A DNA stretch of 15,726 nucleotides from an uncultured Bacteroidales bacterium. Its GTDB lineage: Bacteria > Bacteroidota > Bacteroidia > Bacteroidales > Bacteroidaceae. The translations under genes and the position numbers were made by a program. Within the stretch, counting starts at the first letter, position 1; each line of letters starts with the position of its first letter. The stretch covers positions 1 through 15,726 of the forward strand of contig CADCOX010000157.1 in assembly GCA_902803195.1 (NCBI GenBank), in the 5' to 3' direction. The notes under the pieces were generated by a model. The model was not told where the DNA came from. It saw only the letters and a program-made list of their open reading frames with translations, and did not search any database. Shown one piece after another: positions 7,038 to 14,374 of this stretch.

Positions 7038-7697
7038 TTACCGCTCAAAATGTTGGTAATCTTTCAGCGATTGCCACGAACCACCCCACGTGAAGCCATG
7101 CTCGCGGAAAAGACGATAAGCCAAGTCATTGCGGTCAATCTTATGAGCGAACTTTCGAGAACGATTGGTAAAACGAGTGGCCGTAGAGGGTTGAACAATG
7201 GTGCGACCATTACGTGTCTTGACGCAGGGGTTCTGTAGTGGGTTCAAATCGATGGCTAATCCACGGGCATGTTTAGAGAGTTTCTTCGTGCCGGCTACTG
7301 CTCTGAAGCAGAAACACGATGTATTATTCGCCCGCATCGAACGCTCGTCATCAGCCCCGAATTCGTCAATCAGCCGAATACTGGCTATCGGGTATTTGGC
7401 TTCAAACAATTGCTTGAAGATGTCAAGTAAGTCATCAGCAATAGCTGCGTTACAGACAATCTCGCCCTCGCGTACGTGGCCTTCATAATCATAGTGTAAT
7501 AGGCGTAGATAGCGCAAGTCTTCCTGACGAATCCCATGACGTGCAGCTTCTGCCACAGGCAACGAGACACCTTGCATCCGAGCCATCACAGAGTCGGGGA
7601 TAGGCATCTGGCAGAAAGAACGATCCTGTGCGCAGACCAGCAAGTTCTGGCAGGCGAACACAGTGAACAGAATGAATATTTTCAGCAGTAAGTGCAT
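7038..7697 (-). CDS. Secreted M15-family metallopeptidase (D-Ala-D-Ala carboxypeptidase type)
   Basis: A 219-residue protein with a signal peptide (residues 1-23, hydrophobic LLLKIFILFTVFAC, probable cut after VCA). The mature part matches small M15 peptidases of the VanY / Peptidase_M15_4 type, zinc enzymes that trim peptidoglycan stem peptides. Zinc-site motifs are SKHARGLAIDLNP (141-153; H143 and D150) and DYQHFE (213-218; H216, with D213 in the usual general-base position), preceded by the typical FTWGGSW. No lipobox is present, since Val precedes C22, so a soluble periplasmic enzyme is expected. Cysteines C128, C130 and C158 could form a disulfide. The gene is divergent from the C69 dipeptidase gene, with 81 bases between the starts. 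The stem-peptide substrate is inferred from family membership. Confidence 0.88.
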   Translation of the reverse strand: MHLLLKIFILFTVFACQNLLVCAQDRSFCQMPIPDSVMARMQGVSLPVAEAARHGIRQEDLRYLRLLHYDYEGHVREGEIVCNAAIADDLLDIFKQLFEAKYPIASIRLIDEFGADDERSMRANNTSCFCFRAVAGTKKLSKHARGLAIDLNPLQNPCVKTRNGRTIVQPSTATRFTNRSRKFAHKIDRNDLAYRLFREHGFTWGGSWQSLKDYQHFER

Positions 7698-7714
7698 TTT
7701 TCTTGATGTTTTCT

Positions 7715-7749
7715 GCGCAAAGGTACAACAAAAAGCATTATCTTTGCGC
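7715..7749. promoter_or_regulatory. Symmetric divergent promoter between the M15 and C69 genes
   Basis: Two TAnnTTTG -7 boxes face away from each other 13 bases apart: TACCTTTG on the minus strand (7718-7725, for M15) and TATCTTTG on the plus strand (7739-7746, for C69). They sit in a perfect 8-base inverted repeat, GCGCAAAG (7715-7722) and CTTTGCGC (7742-7749). Each box overlaps the other promoter's upstream region, so the two polymerases should compete. No clear -33 TTTG is seen for either. Confidence 0.55.
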
Positions 7750-7778
7750 CAATATTTATAAATAATGTGTAGAAACAG

Positions 7779-9413
7779 ATGAAAAAGATTCTTTTTGCGC
7801 TCGCAGTTTCTGCCTTCAGCCTCGAAGGTTGGGCCTGCACAAACCTGATTGTCGGCAAGAAGGCTTCGGCCGACGGCTCTGTCATGATTACATATTCAGC
7901 CGACGACTACGGCTCCTATGGCTATCTTCATTTCTACCCCGCCGGTCACCATGCCAAAGGTGAGATGCGCGCGCTCTACGACTACGAGACCAACAACTAC
8001 CTCGGCGAAATACCCGAGGCAGAATACACCTACAACGTCATCGGTCAGATCAATGAGCACCAACTCTCCATCATGGAGACGACCTTCGGCGGTCGCGAGG
8101 AGTTGGCTGATTCTACGGGTCTACTCGACTACGGCTCACTCATGTACGTCACTCTGCAACGTGCAAAGACCGCTCGTGAGGCCATTGACGTCTGGACGAA
8201 ACTTGTCGAGACCTACGGCTATCGTTCTGAAGGCGAGAGCATCACCATTGCCGACCCCAACGAGGTATGGGTGCTCGAGATGATTGGGAAGGGTCCTGGA
8301 CGCAAAGGCGCCGTTTGGGTGGCCCGTCGGTTGCCCGATGATTGTGTCACAGGCCATGCCAATCAAGCGCGCATCACTACGTTCCCACTAAAGGATCGTC
8401 AGAACTGCCTCTACTCCAAGGATGTCATCTCTTTCGCTCGCGAGAAAGGTTATTTCTCTGGCAAGGACAAAGACTTCTCGTTCCGCGATGCTTATGCGCC
8501 CAACGACTTCGGTGCACGCCGCATCTGCGAGGCTCGAGTGTGGACATTCTTCAATCGCGTAGCTGCAGGCATGGATAAGTACTTGCCTTACGTTCAAGGT
8601 ATTGAAGCAAACACGGAGGAGATGCCTTGGTGCATCCGTCCCGACCATCCCGTCACCCTGAACGAGGTCAAGCAAGCTATGCGCGACCACTTCGAGGGAA
8701 CGCCAATGGAGATGACTGTTGACGTCGGTGCCGGCCCTTACGAAGCGCCCTATCGCCCTACTCCACTCTACTTTGAAGTGGATGGTAAGAAGTACTTCAA
8801 TGAGCGCCCCATCTCTACGCAACAGACGGCTGTCACCTATCTGGCTCAGCTCCGTTCATGGCTTCCCAATCACATCGGTGGTGTGCTCTGGGTGGGCTGC
8901 GATGACGCCAACATGGTTGCCTACACGCCTGTCTACTGCTGCTCAACTGTCTGCCCCGAGCCTTACGCCGAGCGAACGGCAGACCCCTTCACCTTCTCGC
9001 TGAAGAGTGCCTACTGGGTGTGCAACGCCCTTTCCAACTTCGTCTATCCGCGCTACAGCCAGCTCTTCCCTGATGTGAAACAAGTGCGTGATCAACTCGA
9101 CCGCGAACTCGAGGACATGCAAGCCAAGATTGACGCCGAGGCACAGGCCAAGAATGAGGCTGAGGCTATCAGTCATCTCACAGGCTATAGCTGTCGTGCG
9201 GCCAGCATGATGATGGACCGTTGGCGCCAACTCTTCGAGCGACTGATTGTCAAATACAACGATATGGCTATCAAGCCCGAAGAGAACGGGCAGTACAAGC
9301 GCACAGCTGGCGGCGACCATGTGCCCTTGACCCGTGTTGGCTACCCCGAACGCTATCGCAAAGTCATCGTCGAGAAGACTGGCGACCGCTACCTCGTACC
9401 CGAGAAGAAATGA
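7779..9413 (+). CDS. Secreted C69-family (U34/PepD-like) dipeptidase
   Basis: A 544-residue protein of the C69 Ntn-hydrolase family, which cleaves dipeptides using an N-terminal cysteine. Residues 1-19 form a signal peptide ending GWA, followed directly by C20-T21-N22; cutting there would expose C20 as the nucleophile, so removal of the leader may also activate the enzyme. Family landmarks include CTNLIVGKKASADGSVM (20-36), the NVIGQINEHQLSIMETTFGG region (about 86-105), SITIADPNEVWVLEMIGKGPG (154-174) and HANQARITTFP (193-203). A charged helical stretch (about 434-466) could form a coiled coil. The length is within the larger range of the family. It is divergent from the M15 peptidase gene. 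The dipeptidase role is from family knowledge; which dipeptides are cut cannot be seen. Confidence 0.9.
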   Translation: MKKILFALAVSAFSLEGWACTNLIVGKKASADGSVMITYSADDYGSYGYLHFYPAGHHAKGEMRALYDYETNNYLGEIPEAEYTYNVIGQINEHQLSIMETTFGGREELADSTGLLDYGSLMYVTLQRAKTAREAIDVWTKLVETYGYRSEGESITIADPNEVWVLEMIGKGPGRKGAVWVARRLPDDCVTGHANQARITTFPLKDRQNCLYSKDVISFAREKGYFSGKDKDFSFRDAYAPNDFGARRICEARVWTFFNRVAAGMDKYLPYVQGIEANTEEMPWCIRPDHPVTLNEVKQAMRDHFEGTPMEMTVDVGAGPYEAPYRPTPLYFEVDGKKYFNERPISTQQTAVTYLAQLRSWLPNHIGGVLWVGCDDANMVAYTPVYCCSTVCPEPYAERTADPFTFSLKSAYWVCNALSNFVYPRYSQLFPDVKQVRDQLDRELEDMQAKIDAEAQAKNEAEAISHLTGYSCRAASMMMDRWRQLFERLIVKYNDMAIKPEENGQYKRTAGGDHVPLTRVGYPERYRKVIVEKTGDRYLVPEKK

Positions 9414-9416
9414 ATG

Positions 9417-9532
9417 ATAATGAAAAGTGAAAGAATGAAAAGTGAAAAATAAGATAATCTTATAAGACGTGAATCTTAACTCTTGAAGGTAACTTGTAAT
9501 TAATCACTTTTCATTCTTTCACCTTTAATTAT
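9417..9532. repeat. 116-base inverted-repeat element between the C69 gene and msrC
   Basis: Arms 9417-9445 and 9504-9532 (29 bases) are reverse complements with two mismatches, around a 58-base A/T-rich centre. The left arm itself contains AATGAAAAGTGAAA twice (9419-9432 and 9434-9447). The element starts four bases after the C69 stop codon and ends 16 bases before the msrC ATG, so it fills nearly the whole gap. It could be a MITE-like or REP-like insertion, a terminator, or a structured mRNA spacer. No TAnnTTTG box is seen in it, so msrC may depend on readthrough. Confidence 0.75.
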
Positions 9533-9548
9533 AAATGTAAGACTCCTC

Positions 9549-10073
9549 ATGGAACAGTCTTTCACATACCCCGCGATGAGCAAGGGCGAGCGCTATGCTG
9601 CCTTCCTCGAGGACTACCGCTTGCTCATTGATGGCGAGACCGACACCGTCAGCCTCTTGGCCAATACATCCGCAGCCCTCCATGAAGCCTTTAATTATTT
9701 CTGGGTAGGCTTCTATATGGTTGCCGAACCTGAATGGCTTCATCTTGGTCCTTTCCAAGGTCCTGTTGCTTGTACGCGTATACGTCGAGGGCGTGGCGTC
9801 TGTGGTACGGCGTGGTCTGAAGCTCAGACGCTCGTTGTCCCTGATGTCGACCAATTCCCAGGGCACATCGCCTGCAGTTCAGCCTCTCGCTCAGAGATTG
9901 TCGTACCTATCCTCCATCCATCAGATGCCCATGTCATGGGCGTTCTCGACATCGACAGCGACCAACTCGCTGCCTTCGACGACACCGATCGCCAGGGCCT
10001 CGAACTCATTGTTGCAGCCCTTGCGAAGCAACTCATCGTTGCCCAAAGCTGTTCTGAATCGTCGGCAGGTTAA
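9549..10073 (+). CDS. msrC: Free methionine-(R)-sulfoxide reductase, GAF-domain type
   Basis: A 174-residue cytoplasmic GAF-fold enzyme that reduces free methionine-R-sulfoxide, a product of oxidative damage, using thioredoxin. The diagnostic run is present: YFWVGFYMV (50-58), LHLGPFQGPVACTRI (64-78), GRGVCGTAW (81-89), VPDVDQFPGHIAC (97-109) and SEIVVPI (115-121). The three family cysteines are C75, C85 and C109; their spacing of 10 and 24 residues equals that of E. coli MsrC (C84, C94, C118). One small difference is IACSSAS where IACDxxS is usual. The start ATG 9549 gives the normal N-terminus; M10 is a possible alternative. It follows the inverted-repeat element, and tandem arrays begin seven bases after its stop. 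Confidence 0.93.
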   Translation: MEQSFTYPAMSKGERYAAFLEDYRLLIDGETDTVSLLANTSAALHEAFNYFWVGFYMVAEPEWLHLGPFQGPVACTRIRRGRGVCGTAWSEAQTLVVPDVDQFPGHIACSSASRSEIVVPILHPSDAHVMGVLDIDSDQLAAFDDTDRQGLELIVAALAKQLIVAQSCSESSAG

Positions 10074-10080
10074 AGCCGAT

Positions 10081-10168
10081 TAGTCGACAAAGCAAAGTTG
10101 AATAGTTGACAAAGCGAAGTTGAATAGTCGACAAAGCAAAGTCGAATAGTCGACTACATCCAATCGAA
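10081..10168. repeat. Tandem array A, four units of 22 bases
   Basis: Units at 10081-10102, 10103-10124, 10125-10146 and a diverged 10147-10168. Each of the first three is TAG, then TCGAC-AAAGCAAA-GTTGA or a close variant, then A. The parts written with hyphens can pair as a 5-base stem and 8-base loop: unit 1 with one G-T, unit 2 (TTGAC/GTTGA) with two wobbles, unit 3 (TCGAC/GTCGA) perfectly. Unit 4 keeps TAGTCGAC and TCGAA but has a different middle. Confidence 0.85.
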
Positions 10169-10201
10169 TAGAGACCTGTGGAAGTATCATTATTGGTACA
10201 A

Positions 10202-10312
10202 GCCTTTACGTATATACGCGTAAGCCTTTACATATATACGCGTAAGCCTTTACGTATATACGCGTAAGCCTTCACGTATATTCGATAACAGCCCTGCGTA
10301 TATACGCGTGAT
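10202..10312. repeat. Tandem array B, five units of 22 bases
   Basis: Units start at 10202, 10224, 10246, 10268 and 10291 (the last after a one-base insertion). Units 1 and 3 are identical: GCCT followed by TTACG-TATATACG-CGTAA, a 5-base stem with an 8-base loop. Unit 2 has one change; units 4 and 5 are diverged. Units 1 and 3 contain the palindrome CGTATATACG and unit 5 the longer GCGTATATACGC. The sequence is unrelated to array A, 33 bases away, but has the same period. The bases between the arrays (10169-10201) show nothing recognisable. Confidence 0.85.
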
Positions 10313-10325
10313 TGCAGGCCAATGA

Positions 10326-10353
10326 AAAAGCGCCCCGTAATGGAGGCGCTTTT
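10326..10353. terminator. Bidirectional terminator between msrC and the PH-domain gene
   Basis: Perfect 9-base stem AAAAGCGCC (10326-10334) and GGCGCTTTT (10345-10353) with a 10-base loop. The plus side is followed by CTTATTT and the minus side ends in five Ts, so it can stop transcription from both convergent genes. Confidence 0.8.
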
Positions 10354-10387
10354 CTTATTTGAGCGAAGCACAAGTGTCTCTGAAGAG

Positions 10388-10876
10388 TTAATGCGCGTTC
10401 ATGCTGTCAATCATCTGGTTGATCATGGCGCTGAAACGCATGGGCTGACGGATGTAGTCGTAGGTGTTGGTGACTTCACCTGTCGTCACAGAAACAGAAC
10501 CATAGCCGAGGAGACGGCCCATGATGGTCTGATCGACTTGTACGCCTTCGACTCTGCGCAGCACCAGTTCGTGACTGCGACGACGGATGATGCCCCGCTT
10601 GAAGATGAGTCGACGATTGGTGACCACGTAACGCTTGCCGCCATGGACTTCAATCGTGCGGATGACCGCTGTCACCAAGAGCACAAGCATCAGCAAGACG
10701 CGAACGAGCCATGCATGATCCTGCAGCCAAGGGTTGTCAACACGATCAAAAGGCAGGAACAAGCACGCGAATCCAAGCAGGGCAATGGCGATAGGTGCCC
10801 AGTAGACTATAGGATGAAGTTGTGCCTCAAACTCGACACGCTCATCCTTCATCAAGCTGTCTTCAATGTATCCCAT
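10388..10876 (-). CDS. Bacterial PH-domain (YdbS/bPH2-like) membrane protein
   Basis: A 162-residue protein with two hydrophobic helices near the N-terminus (about 23-42, YWAPIAIALLGFACLFL region; about 56-72, WLVRVLLMLVLLVTAVI) followed by a bPH2/DUF304-type domain (about 76-140). Typical features are RYVVTNRRLIFKRGIIRRRSHELVL, RVEGVQVDQTIMGRLLGYGSVSV and TTGEVTNTYDYI. Such proteins sit in the inner membrane with the PH-like domain in the cytoplasm; their function is largely unknown. No signal peptide separate from the first helix is seen. It follows yebC by 59 bases on the same strand and ends at a bidirectional terminator, so it is probably the last gene of that unit. Family is clear; role unknown. 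Confidence 0.87.
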   Translation of the reverse strand: MGYIEDSLMKDERVEFEAQLHPIVYWAPIAIALLGFACLFLPFDRVDNPWLQDHAWLVRVLLMLVLLVTAVIRTIEVHGGKRYVVTNRRLIFKRGIIRRRSHELVLRRVEGVQVDQTIMGRLLGYGSVSVTTGEVTNTYDYIRQPMRFSAMINQMIDSMNAH

Positions 10877-10935
10877 AACAACTCAGATAAATGGTTGAAG
10901 GACGGAAAGAGACTTAGCCTTCGGGACGGCGCTCT

Positions 10936-11664
10936 TTACTCCTCAGGTTTCATGTTGGTGTAGACGGTCTGAACGTCATCAAACTCCTCGAGGCGCTCAA
11001 CCATCTTGTTGAGGCTCTCACGCTGCTCGGGCGTCACATCCTTCAGGTCGTTGGGGATGTAGGTGAATTCACCACCGACTTCCTCGAAACCCTGCTCTTC
11101 CAGATGCTTCTGGATAGCGCCGTAGCTCTTGGGGTCGCCATAGATGGTGAGCGTGCCTTCTTCCTCGTCCTCATCGTATTCGTCCTCTACTCCGTAGTCG
11201 ATGAGGTCAAGGATGAGTTCATCCATATCGATGCCTTCTTTTTTCTTGAACGTAAACACGCACTTGTGGTCGAAGAGGAAAGCGAGCGAGCCCATCGTTC
11301 CGAGGTTGCCTCCGAACTTATTGAAGACGCTGCGTACGTCTGCAACAGTACGTGTGGGGTTGTCCGTCAGCGTGTCCACAAAGACAGCGATGCCGTGAGG
11401 TCCATAGCCCTCGTAGGTCATGCCTTTGTAGTCGCTCTGGTCCTTACCCATAGCGTTCTTGATGGCGCGGTCGATGTTGTCCTTCGGCATGTTCTCACGC
11501 TTACAGGTGGCGATGATACCACGCAGCGTTGGGTTCATGTCGGGATCGGGACCGCCTGCCTTGACAGCGATAGCAATCTGCTTACCTAACTTGGTGAAAG
11601 TCTTTGCCATGTGGCCCCAGCGCTTCAGCTTGGCGGCCTTGCGATATTCAAATGCTCTTCCCAT
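10936..11664 (-). CDS. yebC: YebC/PmpR/TACO1 family protein
   Basis: A 242-residue cytoplasmic protein of normal length for YebC. Members were first described as DNA-binding regulators (PmpR) and have more recently been linked to translation, including relief of stalling at proline-rich stretches, as with mitochondrial TACO1. Visible features: the N-terminal helical domain with KRWGHMAKTFTKLGKQIAIA and AGGPDPDMNPTLR (38-50), KRENMPKDNIDRAIK (55-69), YEGYGPHGIAVFVDTLTDN (84-102), FGGNLGTMGSLAFLFD (117-132) and a very acidic hinge EDEYDEDEEEG near 155. The start MGRAFEYRKA is the usual N-terminus. It lies downstream of pheT across a 147-base inverted-repeat element. No -7 box is visible in that gap, so it may be read from the pheT promoter. 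Confidence 0.94.
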   Translation of the reverse strand: MGRAFEYRKAAKLKRWGHMAKTFTKLGKQIAIAVKAGGPDPDMNPTLRGIIATCKRENMPKDNIDRAIKNAMGKDQSDYKGMTYEGYGPHGIAVFVDTLTDNPTRTVADVRSVFNKFGGNLGTMGSLAFLFDHKCVFTFKKKEGIDMDELILDLIDYGVEDEYDEDEEEGTLTIYGDPKSYGAIQKHLEEQGFEEVGGEFTYIPNDLKDVTPEQRESLNKMVERLEEFDDVQTVYTNMKPEE

Positions 11665-11677
11665 AATAGTTAAACAG

Positions 11678-11824
11678 CCTCACCCCCAACCCTTCTCCGA
11701 GTGGAGAGGGGAGTAATTACTTTCGAGGATAGAGGTCTTTTTTATAAAGGGTTATTATTAATTTTTGAATGAATCTTGTAAGTATATACTCCCCTCGCCC
11801 CTTGGAGAGGGGACGGGGGTGAGG
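11678..11824. repeat. 147-base inverted-repeat element between pheT and yebC
   Basis: Arms 11678-11720 and 11782-11824 (43 bases) are reverse complements at about 34 of 43 positions, around a 61-base A/T-rich centre. Outer ends are CCTCACCCCC and GGGGGTGAGG; each arm also folds on itself (CCCTTCTCC with GGAGAGGGG, and the like). It starts 13 bases upstream of the yebC start codon and ends two bases from the pheT stop. The C- or G-rich arms differ strongly in composition from the neighbours. It resembles REP- or MITE-type intergenic elements; no transposase is linked. Confidence 0.78.
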
Positions 11825-11826
11825 CC

Positions 11827-14334
11827 TTAGCGCAATTCTGCTCCGAGTTGTTTCTTGATATTATTGATCAGCTTCTGCATGATGGCGTCGATGGCCTTGT
11901 CGTTGAGCGTCTTCGTCTCGTCTTGCAGACGGAAGTTGACGGCGTAGGACTTCTTGCCTGCAGGCAGGTTCTTGCCTTCGTAGACATCAAAGAGGCGTAC
12001 TTCCTTCAGCAGCTTGCGCTCACTCTGATAGGCGATAGCCTCAATCTGGGCGAACTCCACATTCTTGTCGACCAGTAGGGCGAGGTCACGACTGACGGCG
12101 GGGAACTTAGGCAGCTCGGTGTAGGTCACCTTCTCTTTGCGAATCAGTCGCATGACTTGCTGCCAAGCGATGTCAGCGAAATAGACCTCTGTTGGAATGT
12201 CGAAGGCGACTTGCAGACGCTTGGCTACGATGCCGAGCTGTGCAATAGTCTTGCCGCCACGATTCTCGATGAGGATGCTCTTGGAGAAGATGTCATTGCT
12301 ACCCTCCTTGAATACTAACGCTCCGAAAGGAACGCCCATACGGTTGAGGATGTTGATGACTTGAGCCTTCAATGCATAGAACGTCTGGTCCTCGTCGGCA
12401 TGTGCCCACGAGCCACTAACGCGTTTACCTGTCACCCAAAGGCCGAGGTGATAGTCCTCGCTGTAGGCATCGAGTACATGCTTGATCACTTCGGGGTCGC
12501 GGCTTGAGCTGACGCCAGGAATGATGTCTGCACACTTCTTCTCTGCGTGGAAATAGTAGCAGTTGCCAAACTCAAAGAACTGAAGGTCGGCACGACGACG
12601 GTTCACATTGCGGTTGATGCTCTCAAGACCACCAAAGAGCAAGGTCTGACGCAGCACGCTAAGGTCCTGTGAGAGCGGATTGAGCAAGCGCACACAATTC
12701 TCGGCCTTATAGCTCTGAAGGTCGTCGTAGTAGGCAGCCTTCTGCAGCGAGTTGTTCAAGATTTCGTTGAAACCAGCGCCCACAAGCTGCTCGCCTACAA
12801 TATTTTGTAGCTTATGGCTCTTGTCGGGCTCGCCCTTCACAGAGAGCGCGCTATTGATGGAGGACGGAATCTCGATATTGTTGTAACCATAGATGCGGAG
12901 GATATCCTCGACGACATCACAAGGACGTTGCACATCAACGCGATAGGCGGGAACGACCAGCTTCAGGCCCTCGGCAGTTTCTTCTTCAATGCGCATCTCC
13001 AAAGAGGTGACGATACTCTTGATGGTCTCCTGAGGAAGATGCTGTCCGATGAGGTTGTCGACATAGTCATACTTCAAGTCAACGCGGAAGTCCTGAATGG
13101 GTTCGGGATAAACATCGACGATTTCCATCGAGACCTTACCGCCGGCCAGTTCCTGGCACATCTTGGCTGCAAGCTTCAGCGCATAGATCTGACCATTGGG
13201 GTCGATGCCACGCTCAAAGCGGAACGAAGCATCGGTCTGCAGGCCATGACGACGAGCGCTCTTGCGAATCCAAGTGGGATTGAAGTATGCGCTCTCGAGC
13301 AGGACGTTGCGCGTGGTCTCGTACGTACCACTACCCTTACCGCCATAAACGCCGCCGATACACATCGGCTCCTCGGCATTGCAAATCATCAAGTCGCGGT
13401 CGCTGAGCTTGCGGTCAATGCCATCGAGCGTCTGGAAAGGCGTGCCATCGGGCATCGTCTTGACAACGACCTTACAGCCCTTGATCATATCAGCATCGAA
13501 GCAGTGGAGAGGCTGTCCGAAGGCCATCATGATGTAGTTGGTAATGTCGACAATGTTGTTGATGGGGCGCAGGCCGATAGTCGTCAGGTGATCCTTCAGC
13601 CATTGCGGACTCTCCTTGACCTCGCAGTCGGTGATGGTGACAGCGGCATAACGAGGACATGCCTCGGCATTCTCGACGTAGATAGGAATCTCGAGGTCGT
13701 GGTTATCGACCTTGAAATCATCAACCGACGGGCGGTGGAGGGCTGTCGGATAGCCCTTCTGGACGAGCCAAGCGTAGAGGTCGCGGGCCACGCCATAATG
13801 CGAACAAGCGTCAGCACGATTGGCCGTAATGTCCACTTCGATGAGATAATCGCTCTCAAGACCATAGTATTCTGCTGCAGGCGTTCCCACGACAGCGTCA
13901 GCTGGCAACACAATGATGCCGCTGTGGTCATGGCCGATACCAATCTCGTCCTCAGCGCAGATCATACCATTTGATTCGATGCCACGCAGCTTCGAGCGCT
14001 TGATGACAAATTCATTATCGCCATCATAGAGCTTTGTACCCAGAGTGGCAACGATGACCTTCTGACCAGCTGCAACGTTAGGGGCACCGCAGACAATTTG
14101 CTGCACCTCGTCGGTGCCAATGTTCACTGTGCAAACATGCATGTGGTCGCTGTTGGGATGCGGCTCGCAGGTGAGCACCTCAGCTACAACGAGTCCTTGC
14201 AGACCGCCTTTGATAGTCTGAACTTCTTCTACGCCGCCCACTTCGAGTCCTTCTGAGGTGAGGGCGTCGGCCACTTCATGAGCCGTCAAGTCGGTATCAA
14301 CGTACTCGCGCAGCCATTTATAGGAAATATTCAT
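11827..14334 (-). CDS. pheT: Phenylalanine-tRNA ligase beta subunit
   Basis: An 835-residue full-length beta chain of the alpha2-beta2 enzyme that charges tRNA-Phe. Domains in order: N-terminal MNISYKWLREYVD, EMAP/OB-type tRNA-binding domain (about 40-150, with PHPNSDHMHVCTVNIG and IVCGAPNVAAGQKV), B3/4 editing domain (about 210-380, with PINNIVDITNYIMMAFGQPLHCFD and GGVYGGKGSGT), B5 (about 405-475), the inactive synthetase-like core (RRRADLQFFEFG) and the C-terminal FDX-ACB anticodon-binding domain (about 740-834, with FPAVSRDLALLVD). No key block is missing. The alpha subunit gene (pheS) is not in the window, as is common when the two are unlinked. It has its own -7 box, 105 bases of gap after dnaB. 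Confidence 0.97.
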   Translation of the reverse strand: MNISYKWLREYVDTDLTAHEVADALTSEGLEVGGVEEVQTIKGGLQGLVVAEVLTCEPHPNSDHMHVCTVNIGTDEVQQIVCGAPNVAAGQKVIVATLGTKLYDGDNEFVIKRSKLRGIESNGMICAEDEIGIGHDHSGIIVLPADAVVGTPAAEYYGLESDYLIEVDITANRADACSHYGVARDLYAWLVQKGYPTALHRPSVDDFKVDNHDLEIPIYVENAEACPRYAAVTITDCEVKESPQWLKDHLTTIGLRPINNIVDITNYIMMAFGQPLHCFDADMIKGCKVVVKTMPDGTPFQTLDGIDRKLSDRDLMICNAEEPMCIGGVYGGKGSGTYETTRNVLLESAYFNPTWIRKSARRHGLQTDASFRFERGIDPNGQIYALKLAAKMCQELAGGKVSMEIVDVYPEPIQDFRVDLKYDYVDNLIGQHLPQETIKSIVTSLEMRIEEETAEGLKLVVPAYRVDVQRPCDVVEDILRIYGYNNIEIPSSINSALSVKGEPDKSHKLQNIVGEQLVGAGFNEILNNSLQKAAYYDDLQSYKAENCVRLLNPLSQDLSVLRQTLLFGGLESINRNVNRRRADLQFFEFGNCYYFHAEKKCADIIPGVSSSRDPEVIKHVLDAYSEDYHLGLWVTGKRVSGSWAHADEDQTFYALKAQVINILNRMGVPFGALVFKEGSNDIFSKSILIENRGGKTIAQLGIVAKRLQVAFDIPTEVYFADIAWQQVMRLIRKEKVTYTELPKFPAVSRDLALLVDKNVEFAQIEAIAYQSERKLLKEVRLFDVYEGKNLPAGKKSYAVNFRLQDETKTLNDKAIDAIMQKLINNIKKQLGAELR

Positions 14335-14366
14335 ATTGGAGAAGTGTTATTTTGCTAATTCGGGTG

Positions 14367-14374
14367 CAAAAGTA
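14367..14374 (-). promoter_or_regulatory. -7 box of the pheT promoter
   Basis: TACTTTTG on the minus strand, followed by CACC, matches TAnnTTTG. It is 32 bases upstream of the pheT ATG in the gap after dnaB. No convincing -33 TTTG is seen. Confidence 0.55.

Noticed and set aside
10081..10312. CRISPR array
   Set aside because: The 22-base units abut with no spacers, and there are no cas genes.
10906..10937. Hairpin overlapping the yebC stop codon (AAAGAG with CTCTTT, inner GCC with GGC)
   Set aside because: Short, interrupted stem without a T run; not enough to call a terminator between yebC and the PH-domain gene.
10322..10963. A plus-strand frame opposite the PH-domain gene
   Set aside because: It begins in the bidirectional terminator and covers a clear bPH2 gene on the other strand.
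12814..13974. A 386-codon plus-strand frame inside pheT
   Set aside because: It is an antisense shadow of pheT, whose domains are intact over the same stretch.
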